Assembly (NCBI RefSeq): GCF_001429285.1
Contig: NZ_LMJJ01000003.1
Coordinates: forward strand, 144,662-208,661
Direction of reading: 5' to 3'
Length of the DNA stretch: 64,000 nucleotides
Source: Ensifer sp. Root278
Lineage (GTDB): Bacteria; Pseudomonadota; Alphaproteobacteria; Rhizobiales; Rhizobiaceae
Below are positions 25,120 to 34,242 of this stretch, piece by piece. The notes below the pieces were generated by a model. It saw nothing but the letters and a program-made list of their open reading frames with translations. It did no database searches and was not told the DNA's origin. The translations under genes and the position numbers were made by a program. Position 1 is the first letter of the stretch, and every line of letters starts with the position of its first letter.

Positions 25120-26154
25120 ATGAAGGCGGTCTATTCCGGCCTGCATCGGTTGCACAATCCCGGCTCCGTCGTCGAAGGGGGCGTTGCCCGGCGGAGCCGG
25201 GACGTGCCCGATCGTCTCGACGCGTTGTTGCGGGCGGCGCGGCGTGCCGGGTTCGAGGTTGTCGATGCCGTCGATCACGGGATGGCGCCGCTCGCTGCCG
25301 TCCATACGGGTCGTTATCTCAGCTTTCTCTCGTCCGCGGGATGCGGAGACGGGTGTTCCGGGTGGCTCGCGCCGGCTGTCTTCGAAACCCGTCCCGAAAT
25401 GTACAGACCGGATTGGTCGCTGATTGCCAAGGCGGGTTACCATCTGCGCGACCAGCTGACGCCGCTCGGCGAGGGGACATGGCAGGCCGCCTATTGGGCT
25501 GCATAGGCGGCACTCACCGCAGCGTCGCTTATCAGCGCAGGAGAGCGGATCACCTATGCCTTGTGCCGGCCGTCGGGTCACCATGCTGGACGGGATTTCG
25601 GCGGCGGTGCGACTTACCTGAACAATTCTGCGATAGCGGCGCGGGCGCTTTCGGCCACACTCGGGCGGATAAGCCTCATCGATATCGATGTCCATCACGG
25701 CAATGGGACACAGGACATATTCTGGGAGGATCCGCTCGTCTTCTTCGCCTCCCTGCACAGGAGCCCCGCAGACTATTATCCGCACCTTACCGGCTTTTCC
25801 GACGAGACAGGGGGGAGATCGGCCCCGCGCCTCACTCTGAACCAACCTCTTTCGGCAGAAACGGGCGACGCGGCCTACATCGCGGCGTTCAACACGTGCC
25901 TTGAAGCGGCACTTTACCACGGGCCAGAGGTCCTGATCATCTCCCTCGGCTTCGACCCGCTGGCAAGCGACCCGGCGCGAGGCCTCCAGCTCACCGTCGA
26001 GGCGTTCAGGAAAATCGGGGAAACGCTCGGAAGACTCGATTTGCCGGTGCTGCTAATCCAAGAAGGCGGATACGATCTGATGAGCCTCGAAAAAGCTGCT
26101 ACAACGTTCCTACTTGCACTTTCTCAGCCGCCGAATGATCCGGCCTGCTCCTGA
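25120..26154 (+). pseudogene. Acetylpolyamine amidohydrolase/histone-deacetylase-family gene with an in-frame stop
   Basis: The reading frame starts 1 nt after the ATPase stop and runs to 26154 in one constant frame, broken by a single TAG at 25504-25506. Before it, the protein ends YWAA. After it, the frame continues AALTAASLISAG, YALCRPSGHHAGRDFGGG, YLNNSAIAARAL, DIDVHHGNGTQD and SLGFDPLASDP. These are the conserved zinc-site motifs of arginase-fold deacetylases of about 340 residues. The most likely ancestral codon is Gln (CAG). An ATG-less internal restart would lose the N-terminal lobe. The enzyme would remove acetyl groups from an acetylated amine. A sequencing error cannot be excluded. 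Confidence 0.8.
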
Positions 26155-26400
26155 GAGGCTCCCTCGGGTCAGCAGGTTTGGCGCGATCAGTGTCAACATG
26201 GGGAAATAGGTCCGATTACGGCTGACATCACGCGTGAGCAGCGGGAATCCGCCGACGGCCGCATGGGCGCCGATGAAGAAGTCGGGGAATACCCCGGTTC
26301 TTATTTCCTTCGCTTTGCGAAATCGGGCGAAAACTATGCCCAAGCGGAACTCCAGGCACTGGCCATGACGGCTGTGGTCGGCGTTGAGGAAATCCGGCTA
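26110..26400 (-). pseudogene. Remnant of a PIN-domain (VapC-like) toxin gene
   Basis: The minus-strand frame ending at TAG 26110-26112 encodes FARFRKAKEIRTGVFPDFFIG, then AHAAVGGFPLLTRDVSRNRTYFPMLTLIAP. This is the C-terminal third of a PIN-domain ribonuclease with the conserved D-F-x-I-GAHA and L-x-RD motifs. Upstream in the frame a stop interrupts it and no N-terminal PIN half or antitoxin is visible. The 3' end runs beyond the usual family end and overlaps the deacetylase gene convergently. It is a decayed toxin-antitoxin relic next to repeat copy 2. The left and right limits are approximate. Confidence 0.55.
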
Positions 26401-26498
26401 AATGCTGTTGCTGGCCCGGGGCGTAGAGCGAGAGTTGCGCGCTGCTCCTCTCAACGTGGCGATGGGCCTCCGAGGTGACGGAGGGACCAGAGATCATG

Positions 26499-26544
26499 GA
26501 ATGTGCCTTCTGGGCCAAATGATCGCATAATGTATCGACGGGAA
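26499..26544 (+). repeat. Dispersed module-boundary repeat, copy 2
   Basis: GAATGTGCCTTCTGGGCCAA, then the core GATCGCATAATGTATC (26521-26536) and GACGGGAA. From the core through GACGGGAA it is identical to copy 1 over 24 bp. It separates the GntR-controlled module from the MarR-controlled module and lies between the VapC remnant and the GMC oxidoreductase gene. Confidence 0.75.
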
Positions 26545-26586
26545 TTCGTTGGGTGGTCAGGCGGCGCGCGCGGCGCTCCAATGTGG

Positions 26587-28194
26587 TTACCTCGATCTAC
26601 GAACCTCCAGCTCGGACTTCTGGAGTAAGAAGTCGGCACAACGCTCGGCAATCATGATCGATGGGGCATTGGTATTGCCACTGACGAGCGTCGGCATGAT
26701 GGAGGCGTCTGCTATCCGTAGCCGCGGCACACCGATTACTCTGAGCCGACTATCGACGACGGCCATCTCGTCGCGGCCCATCTTGGCCGTGCCCGAGGGA
26801 TGATAGACGGTCTTCGCGATGGAGCGCGCGTGGTGCTCGATCGCATCATCGGTTTGGGCTGCGTCCCCTGGCGCCAGTTCGCGGAAGCCGAGCGCTTTCA
26901 TCGCCGGGGCCGCGAGGATCTTTCGGCCTAGCTTGATGCCGCGCATCAACGTGTCGATGTCGGCTTGCTTGGTGAGGTTGTTCCCGACAAAAAGGATTGG
27001 ATCTTCGGCCTTGGAGCTTCTGATCGAAACTTTGCCTCGTGCTTGCGGCCGCAGGATGCATGGATTGATCGAGACGCCGTGACCATCCATCTGACCGCGC
27101 GACGCATCGCCAACAAGTGCCGGTGTGACGTGAAACTGTACGTCGGGCCGGCCGCAGCCGGACGTGTCGATGAAGCCGCCAGTCTCAACGACGTTCGACG
27201 AGAGCAGCCCCGAGCGGTTGAACAGGTATTGTAGGCCGTTGACCGCGGCACGTATCCCCTTGTCCTGACCTCTCAGCGAAATCGCGCGGTCGGTAATGCC
27301 ATAAACCGAGGCGGTGATGTGATCTTGAAAATTCTCTCCGACGCCAGGCAGATCGCGTAGTACCGGAATGCCGTGGGACGAAAGATGGGCGGCTGGGCCG
27401 ATGCCGGAAAGCATCAGAAGCTTTGGCGTGGCGAGGGCCCCAGCGCAAAGGATGACCTCTTCCCTAGCTTTCGCTTTGTGGTCGATACCATCCGCAGTTC
27501 TGTAGGCGATCCCAGAGGCAGCGCCATTTTCCATCAGTATGCTGCGGACGGCACTTTCGGTACTGATCGTCAGCAGCGGTGATCCCCGCACAACCTTTAG
27601 ATAGGTTGCCGCCGTCGATCCGCGTCGGGCCTGAAACGTTGTCGTCTGGTAGAAGCCGATGCCTTCCTGGGATGCCCCATTGAAGTCATGCGAAAAGGGC
27701 AGACCCACTTCCTGCGCGGCGCGAACGAAGGCGGAACTGATCGGGTGCCGGTGGCGCGGCTCGGAGACCTTCAAGGGCCCGCCCGTCCCGTGATACTCGC
27801 CGGCGAGTGTCTCGTTGTCCTCGCAGCGCTTGAAAACCGGCAAAACGTCGTCGTAGCCCCAGCCCTCACAGCCGAGATCACGCCAGGTATCGTAATCCTG
27901 CGCCTGACCGCGAATATAGATCATTGCATTGACGGAGGAGCCGCCGCCGAGCGTTCGGCCCTGCGGCACAACGAGAACACGACCATTGGCGCCTGGTTCG
28001 GGTTCCGTTTCATACATCCACGTACGCTTGGAACCGATCACGCGCACGAAGGTGGCGGGGATATGGATGAAGGGTGTATTGTCCCGCGGACCCGCCTCCA
28101 GCAGAAGGACTGTCTTGCCGGCCGTAACGAGCCGGTTCGTTACCACGCAGCCGGCCGAGCCGCCACCCACCACAATGTAATCGAACGTCTTCAT
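26587..28194 (-). CDS. GMC-family flavin oxidoreductase (choline dehydrogenase-like)
   Basis: A 535-residue FAD enzyme. The dinucleotide motif VGGGSAG is at 9-15 and the second GMC signature around GRTLGGGSSVNAMIYIRG (about 78-95). The substrate-side GALATPKLLMLSGIGP is near 250, and the catalytic His is in the C-terminal TVYHPSGTAKMG. It would oxidise an alcohol or polyol to an aldehyde or ketone, feeding the aldehyde dehydrogenase encoded next to it. It is the last gene of the long minus-strand operon, separated from the dehydrogenase gene by 69 nt. Confidence 0.9.
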   Translation of the reverse strand: MKTFDYIVVGGGSAGCVVTNRLVTAGKTVLLLEAGPRDNTPFIHIPATFVRVIGSKRTWMYETEPEPGANGRVLVVPQGRTLGGGSSVNAMIYIRGQAQDYDTWRDLGCEGWGYDDVLPVFKRCEDNETLAGEYHGTGGPLKVSEPRHRHPISSAFVRAAQEVGLPFSHDFNGASQEGIGFYQTTTFQARRGSTAATYLKVVRGSPLLTISTESAVRSILMENGAASGIAYRTADGIDHKAKAREEVILCAGALATPKLLMLSGIGPAAHLSSHGIPVLRDLPGVGENFQDHITASVYGITDRAISLRGQDKGIRAAVNGLQYLFNRSGLLSSNVVETGGFIDTSGCGRPDVQFHVTPALVGDASRGQMDGHGVSINPCILRPQARGKVSIRSSKAEDPILFVGNNLTKQADIDTLMRGIKLGRKILAAPAMKALGFRELAPGDAAQTDDAIEHHARSIAKTVYHPSGTAKMGRDEMAVVDSRLRVIGVPRLRIADASIMPTLVSGNTNAPSIMIAERCADFLLQKSELEVRRSR

Positions 28195-28263
28195 CCGCTG
28201 TCTGATCCTCTACGAGCCCACAGATAGAGTGCGCCGAACGATGTTCAGCACACCAAAGAGGCG

Positions 28264-29694
28264 TCAGGCGCCGATGTGGCTGACGAACTTCACGGTTTGA
28301 TAGGCGTCGAGACTTTCCGCCCCGCCCTCGCTGCCATAGCCGCTGTCCTTGATGCCCCCGAACGGCGTCTCCGCCGCGGCGATGCCGAAATGATTGATGG
28401 ACACCATGCCCGCTGCAAGCTCGCACGCGAAGCGGTCCGCCACCGCCAGCGAGCGGGTAAATGCGAAGGCGGCCAAGCCAAAGGGCAAGCGATTGCTACG
28501 CTTGATCGCCTCATCGACAGAGCCGACACGAACCAGTGCAGCCACGGGGCCAAAGGGTTCCTCGTTCATAATACGTGCCTCTTCCGGCACGTCGGACAAC
28601 ACCGTCGGCTCGAAGAAGAAGCCGGCATTGCCAATGCGTCGGCCACCACATTCCAGCTTCGCGCCGGCTGCCACTGCGTCCTCGACGAACATCTCCATCG
28701 CATCGAGACGCCGCGGGTTGGCCAGCGGACCCATCTGCGTATCTTCTGCCAGTCCGTCACCGACCTTGAGTGCCTTTGCTCCGGCGACGAAGCTATCCTT
28801 GAAGCGGTCGTAGACGGAGTCCTCGATATAAAAGCGGGTTGGCGATGCGCAGACCTGACCGGCGTTCCGAAACTTCAGCATGACACCGAGCTTGGCGGCC
28901 GCTGCAATATCTGCGTCCGCCGCAACGATGTATGGGGCATGCCCGCCGAGCTCCATCGTCGAACGTTTCATGTGCGAGGCGGCCGCCGCGGCCAGCGCCT
29001 TGCCGACCGGAACCGAGCCAGTAAAGGAGATCTTTTGAATGATCGGCGATGCAATAAGATATTCGGAGACCTCAGCCGGGATGCCGAAGACGATGTTTAC
29101 GACACCATCTGGTACGCCAGCGTCCTGGAATGCCTTGGCGAGCTCGATGCAGGCAGATGGTGTTTCTTCCGGTGGCTTCGCGATCACCGAGCATCCGGCG
29201 GCGAGTGCCGCGGAAATCTTGCGAACGAGCTGATTGATCGGGAAATTCCAGGGAGAGAAGGCGGCTACGGGGCCGACCGGCTCCTTGACCACGATTTGCC
29301 TCGCGCCAGGAATGCGTGAGGGGATCACCCGACCGTAGGAGCGGCGAGCCTCTTCTGCATGCCATTCGATGTGCTCCGGGGCTGCATTGGCCTCGCCCCG
29401 TGCTTCTGCGAGCGGTTTGCCCTGTTCACGCACCATGTGCTGGGCGATTGTCTCTGCACGTTCGCGAACCAAAGAGGCTGCGCGCAGCATGACACGGCTG
29501 CGTTCCAGAGCTGTCGTCTTTCGCCAGCTTTCAAAGCCCTTGGCTGCGGCGGCCAGCGCTTCGTCGAGATCGGCTCGTTCGCAGACCGGCAGTCGCGCAA
29601 TGACCTGTCCGGTTGCCGGGTTCTTGACCTCGGTTGTGCGACTACCAGAAGGCGCGCGCCAGGTTCCGTCGATCAGAAGCGGTTTATCCAACAT
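28264..29694 (-). CDS. NAD(P)-dependent aldehyde dehydrogenase (succinate-semialdehyde type)
   Basis: A 476-residue ALDH with all catalytic landmarks: Asn150 (FSPWN), Lys173, the general base Glu248 (MELGGHAP) and the nucleophile Cys282 (NAGQVCASPTR). The Cys-Ala-Ser context and length fit the succinate/glutarate-semialdehyde branch. It would oxidise the aldehyde produced by the aminotransferase or the GMC enzyme to the acid that the CoA ligase then activates. Its start overlaps the end of the upstream gene by 11 nt, so translation is coupled. Confidence 0.92.
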   Translation of the reverse strand: MLDKPLLIDGTWRAPSGSRTTEVKNPATGQVIARLPVCERADLDEALAAAAKGFESWRKTTALERSRVMLRAASLVRERAETIAQHMVREQGKPLAEARGEANAAPEHIEWHAEEARRSYGRVIPSRIPGARQIVVKEPVGPVAAFSPWNFPINQLVRKISAALAAGCSVIAKPPEETPSACIELAKAFQDAGVPDGVVNIVFGIPAEVSEYLIASPIIQKISFTGSVPVGKALAAAAASHMKRSTMELGGHAPYIVAADADIAAAAKLGVMLKFRNAGQVCASPTRFYIEDSVYDRFKDSFVAGAKALKVGDGLAEDTQMGPLANPRRLDAMEMFVEDAVAAGAKLECGGRRIGNAGFFFEPTVLSDVPEEARIMNEEPFGPVAALVRVGSVDEAIKRSNRLPFGLAAFAFTRSLAVADRFACELAAGMVSINHFGIAAAETPFGGIKDSGYGSEGGAESLDAYQTVKFVSHIGA

Positions 29695-30676
29695 TGCTTA
29701 TTTCCTTCGAATTTCCGTCATAGACGGCGTTCGGCAGGCTGCTTACGACCTGCACATATTCTTTCGCGATACGGGTGACGATTTCGGCGGCAGGCAGAAC
29801 TTCGGAGACGAGCCCCGTGCTCTGGCCGGCCTCCACCTTGCCGCCGCTCACGTCTCCGTCGAAGGCCGCGGCTTTCAGAGAACTGGCGACGAAGAGCGCT
29901 TTGCGCTGATCGTCGGAAAGCCCCGCGGCTTCGGCCTTGGCCATGCCTTCGGCGAACTGGTTGCGGACGACGCGAATGGCGCCGAAACCGCGCCCGACAA
30001 CCATCGTGTCGGCAACTCCGGCCTTCACCAGCATGTCCTGATAGGCCGGATGAAGACGTGCCTCACGCGACAGCATGAAGCGCGAGCCAAATTGCGCAGC
30101 ACCCGCTCCAAGCGAGAGGGCTGCCGCCAGCCCTGAGCCGTCGGCAAAGCCGCCAGACAGGATCAGCGGCACGTCGGGCACAGCCTTGGCGATCGCCCGG
30201 CCGAGAACCAGCGTGGAAACCAGTTCCGGAGGCGGGTGACCACCGGCTTCGCCGCCAACCGCAATCAACCCATCGACGCCTGCGTCAGCTGCCTTGCGGG
30301 CATGGACCTCACCCGAGACGACATGCAAGCAGATCGTTCCGGCGGCCTTGAAGCGATCGATGTACTTTTTCGGTCCGCCCTGGGAAGCAATCAAAACCGG
30401 GATGCGTTTTGCCAAGAGCATGTCGATGATCGCGTCAGCGCCTTGGCGGTAGAGAGGCAGGTTGACGGCAAAAGGACGATCAGTTCCCGCCCTGATCTCG
30501 TTGATTGCCTCTTCGAGATCATGGGGATACATCGGCCCGGCAGCAAGAACGCCGAGACCCCCGGCATTCGACACCGCAAGTGGCAATGCCGAGTTGGATG
30601 ACGCCCAGGACATACCTGCCTGAATGATCGGCAAGTCGATGCCCAGCAATTTGGTGACGTTGGTCTCGATGCGCAT
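29684..30676 (-). CDS. Nitronate monooxygenase / FabK-like flavoprotein
   Basis: A 330-residue TIM-barrel FMN protein. It has KLLGIDLPIIQAGMSW at the N-terminus, the AVNLPL strand, GVDGLIAVGGEAGGHPPP with the catalytic-His region, LILSGGFADG and GAGAAQFGSRFMLS for FMN phosphate binding. The family includes nitronate monooxygenases that detoxify nitroalkanes such as 3-nitropropionate, and enoyl reductases. In an acyl-CoA degradation operon either activity is conceivable. The start ATG at 30676 comes 1 nt after the stop of the upstream ligase gene (TGACATG). Confidence 0.85.
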   Translation of the reverse strand: MRIETNVTKLLGIDLPIIQAGMSWASSNSALPLAVSNAGGLGVLAAGPMYPHDLEEAINEIRAGTDRPFAVNLPLYRQGADAIIDMLLAKRIPVLIASQGGPKKYIDRFKAAGTICLHVVSGEVHARKAADAGVDGLIAVGGEAGGHPPPELVSTLVLGRAIAKAVPDVPLILSGGFADGSGLAAALSLGAGAAQFGSRFMLSREARLHPAYQDMLVKAGVADTMVVGRGFGAIRVVRNQFAEGMAKAEAAGLSDDQRKALFVASSLKAAAFDGDVSGGKVEAGQSTGLVSEVLPAAEIVTRIAKEYVQVVSSLPNAVYDGNSKEISNVG

Positions 30677-30677
30677 G

Positions 30678-32291
30678 TCAGCTCTCGATGCCCACGAGTT
30701 TGCGCGCGTGGGCGGCAAGTTGCTTCTTCTGAATTTTGGAACTGGCTGTCATGCCGATCGACTCGAAATCCTCGACGATCCAGACGTGGCGCGGCACCTT
30801 GAAGCCCGCCATTTCCCGCTTCGACCACTCGATGATCTCCGCCTCCGTTGCCGTGCAGCCATCATTGAGAATGATGAAGGCGGCGGTGACCTCGACGAGA
30901 CGTTCATCCGGCACGCCAACCACGGCCGCCTGGCGGATCAGCCTGTTCTGGTGCAGCACGTTTTCGACATCGGCGGGCGATACGTTCTCGCCACCTACGC
31001 GCACGATTTCCTTCGCCCTGCCGAGAAATCTTAGCCGCCCGGTGGTATCGAGTGCGCCAAGGTCACCCGTCGATAGCCAGCCATCGGCGGACAGCGCGGC
31101 TGCGGTTTCTTCCAGTTTGTCGAAATAGCCCTTCATGACGTTCCAGCCGCGAACATGGATCTCGCCAGGTTCGTCCGGTCCAGCATTACGCCCCTCTTCA
31201 GTGCGGATGCGGACATCGACTCCGGTTTGAACCCGCATGGCCGCGCTGACGCGAACCTCCTCTGGCTCCCACCAACAAGACTGCGCTACGTTAGGGGAGG
31301 CTTCCGACAGCCCGTAGCCAACGACGCATTCGCGTGCGCCAAGCTCGTCGATCACACGACGAACGATCGTGGGGGAGGCTGCAAGCCATGCGCCGCGCAG
31401 GTTGAGGTGGCGCGACGGCAGGTCGGGATGTGTGAGGAGCATCAGCGCCATGGTGTCGTTGCCCGAGAAATGCGTGCAGCGCTCCCTTTCCATCAGGCGA
31501 AGCGCCTCGCCGGGCTCGAAGCGGTCCATGCTTACCAGGGTCACCGCATGCTGCAGACATGAGAGGATCGACAGCGTGGTGCCCGCGACATGGAAAAACG
31601 GGCGGGCACTGTGGAAACGGTCACCAGGCCGCAACCCCATTCGCAGGCCGGAGAAGAAGGCATTCGGCAACATGTTGCGATGCCGAAGCAACACGCCCTT
31701 GGGGAAGGAGGTTGTGCCGGATGTGTATTGAATGAGGAGGACGTCGTCGGCGTTGTCCTCCGGTTTCGTGCGCACCAGCGTGCTTGCGCACAGCTCACGA
31801 AAGTTTTCCGCGGCAGAAGGAACATTGTCCCCAATCACCAGAACTCGCTGCAGGTCGGGCAGGGCATCGTGGGGAAGCGCACTATCTAGGCCTGGACACA
31901 CCTCGCGGAGCATTGAGATGAAGTCGATCTTGAGGAAACGATCGCAGGTAACGAGCGTGGTCACGCGCGACTGCTTCAGCGCATACGCCATTTCGGCGGT
32001 AACGAAACGGGTATTGATGGGGACGGTCACGGCTCCCATCGATCCGATCGCCAGGAAGATGACGACCCATTCGATGGAATTCCCGAGGCACAGGCCGACA
32101 TGATCTCCCTTGCGCACGCCCGCTGCGAAAAGCGCATCGCGGGCGTCGGCAACTCTTGTTTCGAGTTCTTGATATGTCAGCCTGCCGTCGCTTGCGACGA
32201 TCGCTTCGACATCCGGCGCAATGGTCGACGAACGGCGTAACGCGGCAGAGATCGTCAAGGGGCAAGTGGCGTGGAGATCGAGATCGCTCAT
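30678..32291 (-). CDS. Acyl-CoA synthetase / AMP-dependent ligase
   Basis: A 537-residue ANL-superfamily enzyme. The P-loop-like YTSGTTSFPKG is at 189-199, the motif VVGYGLSEASPN lies mid-protein, STGDLGALDTTGRLRFLGRAKEIVRVGGENVSP marks the hinge region, and the C-terminal SSKIQKKQL carries the catalytic Lys. It activates a carboxylic acid to acyl-AMP and then the CoA thioester. Its substrate would be the acid made by the aldehyde dehydrogenase. It overlaps the upstream crotonase gene by 4 nt. Confidence 0.9.
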   Translation of the reverse strand: MSDLDLHATCPLTISAALRRSSTIAPDVEAIVASDGRLTYQELETRVADARDALFAAGVRKGDHVGLCLGNSIEWVVIFLAIGSMGAVTVPINTRFVTAEMAYALKQSRVTTLVTCDRFLKIDFISMLREVCPGLDSALPHDALPDLQRVLVIGDNVPSAAENFRELCASTLVRTKPEDNADDVLLIQYTSGTTSFPKGVLLRHRNMLPNAFFSGLRMGLRPGDRFHSARPFFHVAGTTLSILSCLQHAVTLVSMDRFEPGEALRLMERERCTHFSGNDTMALMLLTHPDLPSRHLNLRGAWLAASPTIVRRVIDELGARECVVGYGLSEASPNVAQSCWWEPEEVRVSAAMRVQTGVDVRIRTEEGRNAGPDEPGEIHVRGWNVMKGYFDKLEETAAALSADGWLSTGDLGALDTTGRLRFLGRAKEIVRVGGENVSPADVENVLHQNRLIRQAAVVGVPDERLVEVTAAFIILNDGCTATEAEIIEWSKREMAGFKVPRHVWIVEDFESIGMTASSKIQKKQLAAHARKLVGIES

Positions 32292-33055
32292 TTGCCGCTC
32301 CCACTGCCAACGACTTCGGAGAACTTTTCGATGCCGGAGCGCCAGTTACCATCGGCAAGGCAGCGTTCGATCGCTGCCATTTCGATTCGGATACCGTTGC
32401 CAAGGTTGGTTTCATGGCCGAGGTCAACAGCCTGTTTGGACAACGCCATCGCAAGTGGTGGTGCTGCGGCAATGCTTTCGGCGATTTCCTGCCCTACCTT
32501 CTCCAGTTCGTCCGCCGGCACGACCCGCGCGACGAGGCCGCGTTGATAGGCTTCGTCAACCGGCATGATTCGACCGGTGAAGAGCAGTTCCTTAGCGTTC
32601 ATGCGTCCAATCACCCGCTGGAGGCGCTGGGTGGCGCCAACCGTGCCCCATTGTGGTTCCGGGAAGCGGAATGTCGTGTTCTCAGACGCGATGACGAAGT
32701 CGCAACTCATGAGAATCTCACCGCCGGAGCCGACGACCGGCCCCTGCGTCAGCGCGACAATCGGCTTACCGCAGCGGCCGATCGCGTCATAGGCGGCGAA
32801 GGAGGCCTGCCGGCGCGCAAGCACCCAAGCTTCGTCCTTGTCGGCGCGTTCCTTCAGGTCCGCGCCTGCACAGAATACTGGACCGTTGGCGGAAAGCAGA
32901 ATGACGCGGACATCTGGCTTTGAGTCCAGGCGTTGAAATGCCTCGCGAAGCGCGATGCACATTTCAAGATTGACCGCGTTGCGGGACTGCGGGCGGTTCA
33001 GGACAACGCGCGCGATGGCCCCGTCCTGCGTTACCGATACAGCATCGAGGCTCAT
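32288..33055 (-). CDS. Enoyl-CoA hydratase/isomerase (crotonase) family protein 1
   Basis: A 255-residue crotonase. The oxyanion-hole segments are FCAGADLKERAD (about 60-71) and GPVVGSGGEILMSCDFVIAS (about 105-124). The position of the first catalytic Glu is present in GEILMSCD and the second Glu region in FPEPQWGTVGATQRL. It would hydrate or rearrange an unsaturated acyl-CoA. It overlaps the CaiB-family gene upstream and the ligase gene downstream by 4 nt each. A second, divergent crotonase is encoded three genes upstream in the same operon. Confidence 0.9.
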   Translation of the reverse strand: MSLDAVSVTQDGAIARVVLNRPQSRNAVNLEMCIALREAFQRLDSKPDVRVILLSANGPVFCAGADLKERADKDEAWVLARRQASFAAYDAIGRCGKPIVALTQGPVVGSGGEILMSCDFVIASENTTFRFPEPQWGTVGATQRLQRVIGRMNAKELLFTGRIMPVDEAYQRGLVARVVPADELEKVGQEIAESIAAAPPLAMALSKQAVDLGHETNLGNGIRIEMAAIERCLADGNWRSGIEKFSEVVGSGSGK

Positions 33056-34242
33056 CCGATAGCTCCTTCCTTCCGAAGCGCCGCAATCTCAGCGTCGGTC
33101 AGGTTCATCTCGTCTCTCAAAATGGTCTCGGTGTCGGCGCCAAGCAGCGGTGGACAGCCTATCTCGGGGCTGTCGAAACCTTCGAAATTCACAGGCGTGC
33201 GAAGTGCCTTGAACGTGCCTTCCGCCGGGTGTTCGAACGTGCCTACCATACCGCGCGCCAGCATATGCGGATCATCAAGGATCTGCCGCGTCGTGTTGAC
33301 TTCGCCGGCCGGTATGCCGACTGCGCGTAGCGCTTCGGCCAGCGGCGCGCGCTCACGTGCCGCAATCGCCGTGCGCATCTCGTCCATCACTCTTTTTCGA
33401 TTGGCCACTCGCCCGCCGTTCTTGGCGAAGGCGGGGTCGGCGCCGAGCTCAGACAGGCCTAGGACGTCACACAGTCGTCCCCAATGCTGATCGCTGCCGC
33501 TGATATGCAGCCATCCGCCATCGCGGCACTGGAAAGCTGCTGAGGGAACGCGGCCCGGATGCTCTGTCCCGGAGCGACCAATATCTTCGTCCAACGCGAA
33601 AAGGCGCGCGGCGGCCAGCGCAAGCAGACTTGCCTGCACATCCATCATCGCAAGGTCGATATGGCACCCCTTACCACTGCGGCCCCTGCCGACGAGGCCG
33701 GTTAGAATGGCGATCGCGATCCACAGGCCGGCGGTCAAGTCGGCGATCGGCACGCCAGCCTTGGCCGGCGGCGTATCGGGATGGCCAGTCAGGTGCATGA
33801 TACCGGATAATGCTTGAAACACCGTGTCGTAGCCGGCGCGCTCTCGATACGGTCCGGTCTGGCCGAAGCCGGTATTGGAAACATAGATAAGGCCTGGATT
33901 GAGCGCCGAGAGTTTGCCGAAGCCAAGATCGAAGCGATCCATGTCGCCGGGAAGGAAGTTCTCCAGCACTACATCGTGCTGCGCTGCGAGCCGTGCTGCG
34001 ATCTGCTGAGCCTTTGGCGACTTCAGATTAAGCGTCAACGATCGCTTGCCGCGATTAAAAGCAAAGAAGTAGGCGCTTTCGCCGCCGGGAAGACGCGGCT
34101 CGAAGACGCGCGATTCATCGCCGCCACCCGGGCGTTCCACCTTTGTGACCGTTGCGCCCAACTCAGCGAGAATCTGGGTCGCCATCGGGCCTGCCAGGAC
34201 GCGAGAGAAGTCGAGAATACGGATGCCTTCAAGCGGTTTCAT
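33052..34242 (-). CDS. CaiB/BaiF family (class III) CoA transferase
   Basis: A 396-residue protein with the family N-terminus MKPLEGIRILDFSRVLAGPM, FNRGKRSLTLNLKSPKAQ, and the catalytic Asp in PIADLTAGLWIAIAIL. Class III transferases move CoA between dicarboxylates or carnitine-like acids. With a ligase and this transferase the operon has two ways to load CoA, which suggests a substrate that is regenerated as free acid during the cycle. It overlaps both neighbours by 4 nt. Confidence 0.92.
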   Translation of the reverse strand: MKPLEGIRILDFSRVLAGPMATQILAELGATVTKVERPGGGDESRVFEPRLPGGESAYFFAFNRGKRSLTLNLKSPKAQQIAARLAAQHDVVLENFLPGDMDRFDLGFGKLSALNPGLIYVSNTGFGQTGPYRERAGYDTVFQALSGIMHLTGHPDTPPAKAGVPIADLTAGLWIAIAILTGLVGRGRSGKGCHIDLAMMDVQASLLALAAARLFALDEDIGRSGTEHPGRVPSAAFQCRDGGWLHISGSDQHWGRLCDVLGLSELGADPAFAKNGGRVANRKRVMDEMRTAIAARERAPLAEALRAVGIPAGEVNTTRQILDDPHMLARGMVGTFEHPAEGTFKALRTPVNFEGFDSPEIGCPPLLGADTETILRDEMNLTDAEIAALRKEGAIG

